From the NCBI GenBank assembly GCA_016206725.1, contig JACQRA010000110.1:1-8347 (forward strand): a stretch of DNA of 8,347 nucleotides. Reading direction: 5' to 3'. Position numbers and translations under genes: made by a program. The stretch comes from Candidatus Omnitrophota bacterium (lineage in GTDB: Bacteria; Omnitrophota; Gorgyraeia; Aquiviventales; Aquiviventaceae). Of this stretch, positions 1-6,224 are shown one piece after another; the first letter of the stretch is position 1; every line of letters starts with the position of its first letter. The notes below the pieces were generated by a model. That model did not search any database. It was not told where the DNA came from and saw only the letters and a program-made list of their open reading frames with translations.

Positions 1-504
1 ACCATCGAGAACGTCGGCGATGCCCGGTACGTGGGGCTTGAGTTCGCGGCCGAGACGGATCTGGCGGCCCTGTACGACCGCGCGCACGGCACGGCCCTCC
101 GTGATCAGGTCGGCTCCATCAGCCCCTTCGTGAATTTCATGCTGCTGGATGCCAAGTTTACCGAGGGACCGAACGCCTACAAAACCCCGCAATACGCTCC
201 CCAATATACGCTCCGCTTGGGGGCGCAATACGCCTTGAAGGACTTGCTCAAGCTCAACCTGAGCAGCCTGTTCGTGGATGACCACTTTGCGGATGACGCC
301 GGCACGACGAACCGGACGATCCCTTCCTATAAAGTCTGGGACTTAACCGGCGAGGTCAAGCTGTATAAGGACTATGTGACGCTGTTTGGCGGAATCAACA
401 ATCTGTTTGACGAACGCTACGACGCGCGCATCCGCGGTGATGGGATTGATCCGGCTCCGGAGCGTAACCTCTATGGCGGGCTTCGCGTAGGAATGAAATT
501 CTAG
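1..504 (+). CDS. TonB-dependent outer-membrane receptor, FecA-like, 3' end only
   Basis: The reading frame is open from base 1, so this is the C-terminal 167 residues of a larger protein; the GTG at 31 is internal, not a start. The visible part is the end of a TonB-dependent beta-barrel: alternating amphipathic strands, the phrase FGGINNLFDERY typical of the last strands of these receptors, and a terminal Phe (VGMKF) that serves as the outer-membrane insertion signal. The spacing and wording (TIENVGDARYVGLE, then PERNLYGGLRVGMKF) most resemble the ferric-citrate receptor FecA group, so the ligand may be an iron chelate, but the plug domain and TonB box lie outside the window and the substrate cannot be read. 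The exbB-exbD-tonB genes that would energise it follow at once. Family call is firm; ligand is inference. Confidence 0.9.
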   Translation, partial: TIENVGDARYVGLEFAAETDLAALYDRAHGTALRDQVGSISPFVNFMLLDAKFTEGPNAYKTPQYAPQYTLRLGAQYALKDLLKLNLSSLFVDDHFADDAGTTNRTIPSYKVWDLTGEVKLYKDYVTLFGGINNLFDERYDARIRGDGIDPAPERNLYGGLRVGMKF

Positions 505-514
505 GAGGGCAGCG

Positions 515-1147
515 ATGCTCAATTGGTTCCTCAAAGGCGGGCCGGTCATGTGGCCGCTGCTGCTCTGTTCGATCATCGCGGTGGCGGTCGCCATCGAGCG
601 TGTGCTGTTCTGGGTGAAGGAGCGCAACGCGCAGGACACCTCGCTGATCCATAAGCTGCTCCACCTGACCGAGCGCGGATTGTTTGATGAAGCCCTCACC
701 AGCGCCAAAACCTCACAGGATGCGGTCGCGCGCATTTTGCTCAACGGGCTGTCGCACCACCACTTCTCGTTGGAGGGGGCGTTGGATGTTGCGGTCCAGG
801 CCGAGGTGAAACGGATGAAGCGGTATCTCGCCGTGCTGGATACGATCATCACCGTGGCCCCTCTGCTGGGAATTTTCGGGACGGTGACCGGCATCCTGGT
901 CGCCTTCGGGGCGCTGGAGGGTCGCATCCCGGATCCGAAGATCGTCGCCTCCGGCATCGCGCAGGCGGTCATCACGACGGTGGCCGGCTTGGCCATCGCG
1001 ATTCCCACCGTGATCGCCTACAACTATTTCTGTGCCAAGGTCGAGGACGCCTCCGGCCGCATCTCCACGCACGTCACGAACTTCCAAATCCTCTACCAAA
1101 AGGCCAAGGCAAAAGGCAACCATGCTGGTGAAGCCGTTTATCGCTAA
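515..1147 (+). CDS. exbB: ExbB/TolQ-family proton channel subunit
   Basis: A 210-residue inner-membrane protein that, with ExbD, uses the proton gradient to drive TonB. Three hydrophobic segments are visible at about residues 11-34, 110-131 and 147-172, with a long cytoplasmic stretch between the first two, the standard ExbB layout. The family signature APLLGIFGTVTGI lies at 115-127 in the second segment, and AVITTVAGLAIAIP at 151-164 in the third. The start is well supported: AGGAGG at 503-508 lies 6 bases before the ATG and includes the last two bases of the receptor stop codon, so the two genes are probably translationally coupled. TolQ and MotA are relatives, but the neighbours (receptor, ExbD, TonB) favour ExbB. 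The N terminus is short, without the long periplasmic extension of some ExbB proteins. Confidence 0.94.
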   Translation: MLNWFLKGGPVMWPLLLCSIIAVAVAIERVLFWVKERNAQDTSLIHKLLHLTERGLFDEALTSAKTSQDAVARILLNGLSHHHFSLEGALDVAVQAEVKRMKRYLAVLDTIITVAPLLGIFGTVTGILVAFGALEGRIPDPKIVASGIAQAVITTVAGLAIAIPTVIAYNYFCAKVEDASGRISTHVTNFQILYQKAKAKGNHAGEAVYR

Positions 1148-1532
1148 ACGTCCGCGGGTGGAGATGGTCCCGCTGATTGACATGTTCTTTCTCTTACTGG
1201 TCTTCTTTATCTTTGGGGTGTTCTCGATGACGCTGCAACAAGGTTTGTTGGTGGATTTGCCCTCGGCCAAGACCGCGACCTCGACGAAGGAGCAGACCGT
1301 GACGATCTCGCTCACCCAAGAAGGCGGGCTCTTTCTGAACCAACAGCCCACCACCCTCGAAGCCTTGAACGCGTCATTGCAACAGATGGCCGGCACCCAG
1401 CCCAAAACGATCGTCAACCTCAACGCGGATCAGACCGTCGCGCATGGGCGCGTGATGCAGGTGTTGGATACGGTGCGGCAAGCCGGTCTGCAACGGGTGT
1501 CGTTCCAAGCCGAGCCGAAGGACGGCCCATGA
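1122..1532 (+). CDS. exbD: ExbD/TolR-family proton channel subunit
   Basis: A 136-residue partner of ExbB. It has a short cytoplasmic N terminus, one membrane helix at about 16-37 carrying the essential Asp (Asp20 in VPLIDMFF) thought to carry protons, and a periplasmic domain ending with the usual ExbD phrase (LNADQTVAHGRVMQVLDTV, then AGLQRVSF). The start at 1122 gives the canonical N terminus MLVKPFIAKRPRVEMVPLID; the open frame extends 30 codons further upstream, but those residues are low-complexity Arg/Ser/Thr sequence and merely shadow exbB. The chosen start overlaps exbB by 26 bases and has only a weak ribosome-binding site (AAAAGG at 1111-1116), suggesting dependence on exbB translation. 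Its stop overlaps the tonB start as ATGA. Confidence 0.93.
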   Translation: MLVKPFIAKRPRVEMVPLIDMFFLLLVFFIFGVFSMTLQQGLLVDLPSAKTATSTKEQTVTISLTQEGGLFLNQQPTTLEALNASLQQMAGTQPKTIVNLNADQTVAHGRVMQVLDTVRQAGLQRVSFQAEPKDGP

Positions 1533-2077
1533 CGAAGGAATTACAACTTGCCCTGGGTTTGTCGATTGGGGCGCATGCCGCGGCGCTCATGGGCATTCCC
1601 CTGAGCAGTCGGGTGGAGTTCGACGTGGAACGCGCCCCCACCAGTGTGGAGATCGTGCTGGTGGCTCCCAAGACGGCGACAACCAGCGTGGAGGCTCCTG
1701 TGCCTCCGCCCCAGCCGGAAACTCCTTCGAGGAGAGATGAGGCCCCAGAACCCAGTCCACGCACCATCGTCACCCCGGAGCAGAAAGGGGCGCTGACTGA
1801 GGTGCTGCCGAACTATCTGCGCAACCCGGCCCCGGTCTATCCGACCTTGGCTCGCGAACGAGGCGAGGCAGGGACGGTACTCCTCGACGTGGAGGTCTTA
1901 GCCTCAGGCTCGTGCGGCCACCTTCGCATCCTGCGCAGCTCCGGACACGAGCTGCTCGATGAGGCTGCCCGTCAGGGGATCAGCCGCTGGCGGTTCAAGC
2001 CGGCTCGGCGTGCCGGTGTCGCGGTGACCGTGTGGGTGGAGATTCCTGTCACGTTTCGGCTGCTGGAGGCGAGGTGA
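1529..2077 (+). CDS. tonB: Energy transducer TonB, short form
   Basis: A 182-residue TonB-family protein that would carry energy from ExbB/ExbD across the periplasm to the receptor. A single N-terminal anchor helix at about 7-25 includes Ser12 and His16 in the SxxxH spacing conserved in TonB anchors. A Pro/Glu-rich spacer follows at about 56-80 (VPPPQPETPS is visible), then a TonB C-terminal domain at about 98-178 with VYPTLARERGEAGTVLLDVEV and a closing strand TVWVEIPVTFRL. The spacer is much shorter than in E. coli TonB (total length 239), so its periplasmic reach should be limited. The start shares ATGA with the exbD stop. Residues GSCGHLRILRSSGHELLD match the usual turn and helix of the domain. 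A TolA-like role is less likely given the gene order. Confidence 0.9.
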   Translation: MTKELQLALGLSIGAHAAALMGIPLSSRVEFDVERAPTSVEIVLVAPKTATTSVEAPVPPPQPETPSRRDEAPEPSPRTIVTPEQKGALTEVLPNYLRNPAPVYPTLARERGEAGTVLLDVEVLASGSCGHLRILRSSGHELLDEAARQGISRWRFKPARRAGVAVTVWVEIPVTFRLLEAR

Positions 2078-2082
2078 CTTTC

Positions 2083-2880
2083 ATGGACTCTACGTTGCTT
2101 GGCTTAGGGCTTCTGGCGGGAGGCACCATTGTCTTGGGGCTGCCTATCGCGCGGCTGCACGACGTCACCACCAAGACACGCGCGTTGTTGAACGCCATCT
2201 CCACCGGCATCCTGGTCTTTTTGTTGGTGGAGATCACCGGCCACCTCATCGAAGAAGTCGAGGAGCTGGTCGAAGAAGCGGTGGAGCACGGCACAACCTT
2301 GGCGCCGGCGTTTGGAGCCGGCAGCGTCTTTGTGCTGGGCTTCGCGTTGGGCTTGTTGGGACTGGTCTATTTTGAGCGCCGCTTCCTCGGAACCGCGAAG
2401 GATCAGGACGGGATTGCGCCGAAGCGAAAGGCACAGCAGCTCGCGATGATGGTTGCTGTGGGCCTCGGATTACACAACCTCAGCGAAGGGCTGGCCATCG
2501 GGCAGGGCTATGTCGGTGGAGCGATGCAACTTGCGTGGCTGATGGCGATTGGCTTCGCCCTGCACAACGCGACCGAAGGCTTCGGGATTGCCGCCCCTCT
2601 CTCAGGGCATCGGGTGACGTGGGGGTTTCTGTTGCTCACCGCCTTGGTGGCGGGAGGGCCGACGTTCCTCGGCACGCTCATCGGCGGCGTGTGGGTCAAC
2701 AAACCGTTTGAGATGTTCTGCCTGGCCCTGGCCTCAGGGACCATCCTCTATATTATCGGCGAGCTGCTCCATCTTGGCCGGCAGCTCAAGGAAGAGGCCG
2801 TGGTCGGCATTGGTTTGCTCATCGGCTTCTTCGTAGCGATGGCCACCGAGTTCGTCCTCATCGCCTCCCGCGCCTCCTAA
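2083..2880 (+). CDS. ZIP-family divalent metal transporter
   Basis: A 265-residue integral membrane protein with about eight hydrophobic segments, expected to bring a divalent metal such as Zn2+ or Fe2+ into the cytoplasm. The two metal-site helices are clear: HNLSEGLAIG at 131-140 and HNATEGFGIAAPL at 161-173, with His131, Asn132, Glu135, His161, Asn162 and Glu165 as likely ligands; GELLH at 226-230 gives further candidate ligands. Instead of a His-rich loop it has a Glu-rich stretch at 57-69 (EEVEELVEEAVEH). The start at 2083 is preferred over an in-frame codon at 2032 because GAGGTGA at 2071-2077 is a good ribosome-binding site 5 bases upstream and the earlier 17 codons overlap tonB. The tonB stop lies inside this binding site, so the gene looks like the last member of the TonB operon. 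The metal cannot be told from sequence. Confidence 0.92.
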   Translation: MDSTLLGLGLLAGGTIVLGLPIARLHDVTTKTRALLNAISTGILVFLLVEITGHLIEEVEELVEEAVEHGTTLAPAFGAGSVFVLGFALGLLGLVYFERRFLGTAKDQDGIAPKRKAQQLAMMVAVGLGLHNLSEGLAIGQGYVGGAMQLAWLMAIGFALHNATEGFGIAAPLSGHRVTWGFLLLTALVAGGPTFLGTLIGGVWVNKPFEMFCLALASGTILYIIGELLHLGRQLKEEAVVGIGLLIGFFVAMATEFVLIASRAS

Positions 2881-2887
2881 CGGAGGC
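2872..2887 (+). other. Small inverted repeat spanning the ZIP stop codon
   Basis: GCCTCC (2872-2877) and GGAGGC (2882-2887) form a perfect 6-bp stem with the 4-base loop TAAC, which contains the ZIP stop codon. It sits where the metal operon should end and could contribute to 3'-end stability or termination. There is no U-run directly behind it, so it does not qualify as an intrinsic terminator. Confidence 0.3.
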
Positions 2888-2912
2888 CTCTCCACTGTTC
2901 CCGCCCTTCCCG

Positions 2913-2921
2913 TGTTATAAT
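2913..2921 (+). promoter_or_regulatory. Extended -10 promoter for nadE
   Basis: TGTTATAAT is a perfect match to the sigma-70 extended -10 element (TG, one base, TATAAT) in an otherwise GC-rich window. No good -35 hexamer lies 16-18 bases upstream, which fits promoters that rely on the extended -10. A start of transcription about 7 bases downstream (near 2928-2930) would leave only about 9-11 bases before the nadE ATG. It lies in the 58-base gap between the ZIP gene and nadE, the right place for a new transcription unit. Confidence 0.65.
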
Positions 2922-2938
2922 AACGTTTTGTCCTTCCG

Positions 2939-4627
2939 ATGCCGAGCCTGCGGGTAGCCTTGGTCCAACTGAATCCAACCGTGGGCGATCTGACCGGAAA
3001 TGGCCGTCAGGTCGTCGAGGGGATCCTGCGCGCGAAGGCCTGGCGGGCCGATGTCGTGGTGTTTCCTGAGATGGTCATTACCGGCTACCCTCCCGAGGAC
3101 TTGCTGCTCAAGCCGACCTTCGTGGACGACAACCTGCGCGCCGTGCGTCGGCTGTGCCCCGTCACCAAGGGGTGTGCCGCGCTCGTCGGGTTCGTGGATC
3201 GCGATCGGGCGGGCCGTCTCTTCAACGCCGCAGCCCTCCTCGCCGATGGCCGGCACGTCGCAAGTTATCACAAGCGCTGCCTGCCCAACTACGGGGTGTT
3301 TGACGAGCGGCGCTACTTTACACCTGGGACAACACCCTTGCTCGTCCATCTCAACGGCGCACGCCTCGGCGTCTCCATCTGTGAGGACCTCTGGGAGTCT
3401 TGGCCCGCCCAGGAAATTCGGCGTGCCGGGGCATCACTCATCGTGAATCTCTCCGCGAGTCCCTATCACGCGGGGAAGTCCCGCGAGCGACAACGGCTCT
3501 TTGCCCAACGCGCCAGAGCGAATCGAGTCAGTGTGGCCTACTGCAATCTCGTGGGTGGTCAGGACGAGCTCGTGTTTGACGGAGGCAGTCTCGTGTTGAA
3601 TGCGGGTGGACGCCTGCTGGCGCACGCGAGCCAATTCCACGAAGACCTCCTGGTCGTTGATCTTGAGTTACCCACGGGCCCCTCCCGTGCTGTTCCTCGA
3701 TCGAGCGCGGTCGTCGTCACCGGTCACGTCAGGCCTCCTCCGGCGCTTCCACCCACTTCTTCAGCGTGGCTTGAGCCGTTGGCCGAGGTGTATGACGCGT
3801 TGGTGCTGGGAACGGGGGACTACGTGCGCAAGAACGGCTTTGAAACCGTGGCGCTGGGTCTCTCCGGCGGGATCGATTCCTCATTGACCGCGACCATCGC
3901 TGTGGATGCGTTGGGAAAGGACCACGTCGTGGGGGTCATGATGCCCTCGCGGTTTTCCTCCCCGCAGACGCAAGATGACGCGAAGCAGCTCGGCCGGGCG
4001 CTGGGTATCCATGTGGAAGAAATCTCCATTGAGCCGTGCTTCCACGCGTATCTCCAGACCCTCAGCGCGCTCTTCGGGACTCGCGCCGTGGATGTCACCG
4101 AGCAGAATCTCCAGGCGCGCATCCGCGGCAACCTCCTGATGGCGCTCTCCAACAAATTCGGATGGCTCGTGCTGACGACGGGCAACAAGAGCGAGATGGC
4201 CACCGGCTACTCGACCCTGTATGGCGACATGGCCGGCGGGTTTGCCGTGATCAAGGACGTCCCCAAGACGCTGGTCTATCAACTGGCGCGTTTCCGAAAT
4301 GAAGGCGCCTCGCAGCCACCCATTCCGGAGAGCGTGTTTGAGCGCGCCCCGACCGCGGAGCTTGCCCCCAATCAAACCGACCAGGACACCCTGCCGCCCT
4401 ATGACGTGTTGGATCACATCCTCAAGGCTTACGTCGAGGAGGACCGAGGCATCCAAGAGATCATTCGACGTAACGGCCTGCCGGCCGAGACCGTGGGACA
4501 GGTCGTTCGCATGGTGGATCGCAGCGAGTACAAGCGCCGTCAAGGGCCGCCAGGGATTAAAATTACCCCCAAGGCGTTCGGCAAAGACCGCCGGATGCCC
4601 ATCACGAACCGGTATCAAGAGAGCTGA
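2939..4627 (+). CDS. nadE: Glutamine-dependent NAD+ synthase
   Basis: A 562-residue cytoplasmic two-domain enzyme that makes NAD+ from deamido-NAD+ and ATP, using ammonia released from glutamine. The N-terminal nitrilase-like glutaminase domain (about 1-265) shows the Glu-Lys-Cys triad: Glu44 in FPEMVITGYP, Lys112 in YHKRCLPNYG and Cys148 in SICEDLW. A Pro-rich linker (265-275) leads to the synthetase domain (about 280-555) with the ATP P-loop LGLSGGIDSS at 306-315 and the later motifs TTGNKSE and GDMAGGFAVIKD. The ATG at 2939 is the only option, since an in-frame TAA lies at 2921, and it yields the family's usual N terminus (LRVALVQLNPTVGD). No ribosome-binding site precedes it; with the close promoter this looks like near-leaderless translation. 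Its stop overlaps the next start by one base (TGATG). Confidence 0.97.
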   Translation: MPSLRVALVQLNPTVGDLTGNGRQVVEGILRAKAWRADVVVFPEMVITGYPPEDLLLKPTFVDDNLRAVRRLCPVTKGCAALVGFVDRDRAGRLFNAAALLADGRHVASYHKRCLPNYGVFDERRYFTPGTTPLLVHLNGARLGVSICEDLWESWPAQEIRRAGASLIVNLSASPYHAGKSRERQRLFAQRARANRVSVAYCNLVGGQDELVFDGGSLVLNAGGRLLAHASQFHEDLLVVDLELPTGPSRAVPRSSAVVVTGHVRPPPALPPTSSAWLEPLAEVYDALVLGTGDYVRKNGFETVALGLSGGIDSSLTATIAVDALGKDHVVGVMMPSRFSSPQTQDDAKQLGRALGIHVEEISIEPCFHAYLQTLSALFGTRAVDVTEQNLQARIRGNLLMALSNKFGWLVLTTGNKSEMATGYSTLYGDMAGGFAVIKDVPKTLVYQLARFRNEGASQPPIPESVFERAPTAELAPNQTDQDTLPPYDVLDHILKAYVEEDRGIQEIIRRNGLPAETVGQVVRMVDRSEYKRRQGPPGIKITPKAFGKDRRMPITNRYQES

Positions 4628-5304
4628 TGTATCGCGTGCTGTTCATCACGGACCAGGCCGAGGAACGCAAGCTTCTGAAATCTTGCCTGCTGGAGCAGGG
4701 GCATACGGTGGCGATGGTGCCCTCACGCCAACTCCTCTCGGCCGATTTCGCCTCGCCGAAGGCCGATGTGATTCTCATGGATTTGGAAGACGTGCAGACG
4801 GAGTTCCAGCATCTCTTCCGGGTGGTTCGGAAGGATCGCGTCTTGAAGACCCTGCCGCTCGTGGCGCTGGTGACAGAAGAGCAGCTCGGGCATCTGAACT
4901 ACAGCGATGGGGTGGATGACTACCTCACACTGCCCCTGACCGACAAACGCCTGCTGGAACGCCTGCGGTTCTTGATGTGGAAGAATAGTCGTGTGGAGGG
5001 GACGAACGGCTTGAAGATCGGCGCCCTGACCGTCAATTTCGACAGCTACGACGTCCATGTCCACGGACAACGAGTCGTCCTGACCCACAAGGAGTTTGAG
5101 TTGTTGAAATTTCTCGCCACCCATCCGGGACGCGTCTTCACGCGGGAAGCGCTCCTCGATCAGGTCTGGGGCTATGAATCGTATGCCGGCACCCGCACCG
5201 TGGATGTCCACATCCGCCGCCTGCGTGCCAAGATCGAGCGGCGCGGCGAGCGCTACATCGAGACCCTCCGCCACGTCGGCTACAAGTTCGCGGCTCAGGC
5301 GTAA
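4627..5304 (+). CDS. OmpR/PhoB-type response regulator with atypical receiver
   Basis: A 225-residue DNA-binding regulator. Residues 1-118 fold as a receiver: Asp52 in VILMDLED is the likely phosphate acceptor and Thr83 is present. However, one of the paired acidic residues after strand 1 is Thr8 (ITDQ instead of a DD or ED pair), and the Lys that normally follows strand 5 is Leu102 (DDYLTLPL where DDYLTKPF is usual). Residues 128-223 are a clear winged-helix domain (EFELLKFLATHPGRVFTREALL, then TVDVHIRRLRAKIE). No histidine kinase gene is adjacent. The start overlaps the nadE stop by one base, with a weak binding site AAGAGAG at 4617-4623, so it is probably co-transcribed with nadE. The losses suggest regulation other than classical phosphorylation. 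Targets are unknown; position beside nitrogen genes makes a nitrogen-related role plausible. Confidence 0.92.
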   Translation: MYRVLFITDQAEERKLLKSCLLEQGHTVAMVPSRQLLSADFASPKADVILMDLEDVQTEFQHLFRVVRKDRVLKTLPLVALVTEEQLGHLNYSDGVDDYLTLPLTDKRLLERLRFLMWKNSRVEGTNGLKIGALTVNFDSYDVHVHGQRVVLTHKEFELLKFLATHPGRVFTREALLDQVWGYESYAGTRTVDVHIRRLRAKIERRGERYIETLRHVGYKFAAQA

Positions 5305-5308
5305 CACC

Positions 5309-5340
5309 GAATTAACGTGGCGGTAAATCCTCCGTAATTC
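5309..5340. repeat. Inverted repeat GAATTA/TAATTC before the GAF-ANTAR gene
   Basis: GAATTA (5309-5314) and TAATTC (5335-5340) are perfect inverted copies separated by 20 bases, with two further possible C-G pairs (5316-5317 with 5333-5334) after a one-base bulge. They fill most of the 53-base gap between the response regulator and the GAF-ANTAR gene and are AT-rich against the background. The repeat could be an operator or a weak RNA hairpin; there is no T-run, so it is not a terminator. A weak -10-like CATACT follows at 5349-5354, with no convincing -35 box. Function unproven. Confidence 0.35.
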
Positions 5341-5357
5341 CGCTCCCTCATACTTTC

Positions 5358-6128
5358 ATGTTGTCTCGAAAGAATATGACACTGTCCATCGAACAACTTC
5401 AACGCTCCCTCGACCAGCGATGTCGGGAGCTTGAGACGTTGGCGCAGGTCAGCGAGGCCGTCGTCTCAGAACCCTACCTCGATGAGATCCTGCAGCTCAT
5501 CGTGACCGTGACCGCCGAGCTGATGGGCTCGAAGATTTGTTCCTTGATGTTGCTGGACGAAACCCAGCAGGTCTTGGTCATCAAAGCGACCCAAGCCCTC
5601 AGCCCGGCGTACCGCCATAAGCCCCCGATTCAAGTCGGGCAGAGCGTGAGCGGCCTCGTCGTGAAAGAACGCCGTCCAATGGCGGTGAGCGATGTGACCA
5701 GCGACCCGCGCTACATGTTTCCTGACATCGCCCGACGAGAAGGCGTGCGCTCCTTGCTCTCGGTCCCCATGGTCATGCAGGATCGGGTGATCGGCGTGTT
5801 GAATTGCTACACGTCACACGAGCACCGATTTACCGATGAGGAGATTCGTGTCCTCTCCACGCTTGCCAACCAAGCGGCCGTGGCGATTGAACGGACCCGC
5901 TTGCTGGAGCACAGCCGCGTCCTGCAGCAGTCGCTCGAGGAGCGGAAGGTCGTGGAGAAGGCCAAAGGCCTGCTCATGGAGACCCGACATCTGTCTGAAT
6001 CCGAGGCGTTTCGTCTACTGCAGAAACAGAGCATGGAGAAACGTAAGACCATGCGCGAGATTGCCGAAGCGATTCTGCTGGCGAGGGAGCTGGAAGAGAC
6101 GGCGTCCGTGACCGTGTCGTCAATCTGA
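5358..6128 (+). CDS. GAF-ANTAR transcription antitermination regulator
   Basis: A 256-residue cytoplasmic regulator that should bind RNA and block transcription termination when activated. Residues about 8-35 form a probable coiled coil, about 40-180 a GAF sensor domain (SVSGLVVKERRPMAVSDV, SLLSVPM, VIGVLNCY, LANQAAVAIE), and about 188-245 an ANTAR domain with the family words VVEKAKGLLM, LSESEAFRLL and KTMREIAEAILLA. ANTAR proteins recognise paired hairpins with six-base loops, and exactly such a pair begins 6 bases after this gene's stop, in front of a P-II gene and nirA. The GAF ligand is unknown; Cys61 and Cys150 are present but no metal or redox site is evident. The start is uncertain: ATG at 5358 has no ribosome-binding site, and ATG at 5376 (18 bases later, MTLSIEQ) is an equal candidate. 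Confidence 0.94.
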   Translation: MLSRKNMTLSIEQLQRSLDQRCRELETLAQVSEAVVSEPYLDEILQLIVTVTAELMGSKICSLMLLDETQQVLVIKATQALSPAYRHKPPIQVGQSVSGLVVKERRPMAVSDVTSDPRYMFPDIARREGVRSLLSVPMVMQDRVIGVLNCYTSHEHRFTDEEIRVLSTLANQAAVAIERTRLLEHSRVLQQSLEERKVVEKAKGLLMETRHLSESEAFRLLQKQSMEKRKTMREIAEAILLARELEETASVTVSSI

Positions 6129-6134
6129 TCGTAC

Positions 6135-6179
6135 GGCGGCCCAACGGCGGGTCGCCAGGGATGGGAACAACGGCGTTCC
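6135..6179 (+). promoter_or_regulatory. ANTAR-target double hairpin (antiterminator RNA)
   Basis: Two consecutive hairpins carry the same six-base loop, AACGGC. Hairpin P1: arms GGCGGCCC (6135-6142) and GGGTCGCC (6149-6156), eight pairs including one G-U, loop 6143-6148. Hairpin P2: arms GGAAC (6164-6168) and GTTCC (6175-6179), five perfect pairs, loop 6169-6174. A 7-base linker separates them. In both loops position 1 is A and position 4 is G, the residues known to define RNA targets of ANTAR proteins. P2 is nested in the 5' arm of the terminator that follows, so P2 and the terminator cannot form together. The element begins 6 bases after the stop of a gene for an ANTAR protein, its obvious ligand. 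The pairing is seen directly; the binding is inference from the family. Confidence 0.88.
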
Positions 6180-6208
6180 ATGATCGATTGGAACGCCGTT
6201 GTTTGTTT
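6166..6208 (+). terminator. Intrinsic terminator (attenuator) ahead of the P-II and nirA genes
   Basis: AACAACGGCGTTCCA (6166-6180) and TGGAACGCCGTTGTT (6189-6203) are perfect inverted copies making a 15-bp stem with an 8-base loop (6181-6188). The 3' side runs into TTTGTTT (6202-6208), a U-rich tract interrupted by G. It lies between the GAF-ANTAR gene and the P-II ribosome-binding site, so it would stop read-through into P-II and nirA. Its 5' arm contains the complete loop and 3' arm of hairpin P2, so holding P2 closed would open the terminator. Conditional termination is the best reading. Confidence 0.88.
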
Positions 6209-6224
6209 GAACAGAGAGGATGCC

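Noticed and set aside
343..1008. Minus-strand open frame across the receptor end and exbB
   Set aside because: It spans two real plus-strand genes and the translation is low-complexity and unlike any known family.
2872..2887. Hairpin at the ZIP stop as a terminator of the metal operon
   Set aside because: Six pairs and no U-run behind it; kept only as a small inverted repeat.
3881..4618. Long minus-strand open frame opposite nadE
   Set aside because: The plus strand encodes a full-length NAD synthase with all motifs; the opposite frame is a by-product of high GC codon use.
5305..5357. Sigma-54 type promoter before the GAF-ANTAR gene
   Set aside because: A TGG is present at 5318-5320 but no GC at the required -12 distance; no convincing match.
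6180..6224. Upstream in-frame ATG for the P-II gene at 6180
   Set aside because: It lies at the loop edge of the terminator hairpin, has no ribosome-binding site, and the 15 extra residues are encoded by the terminator 3' arm and U-tract.
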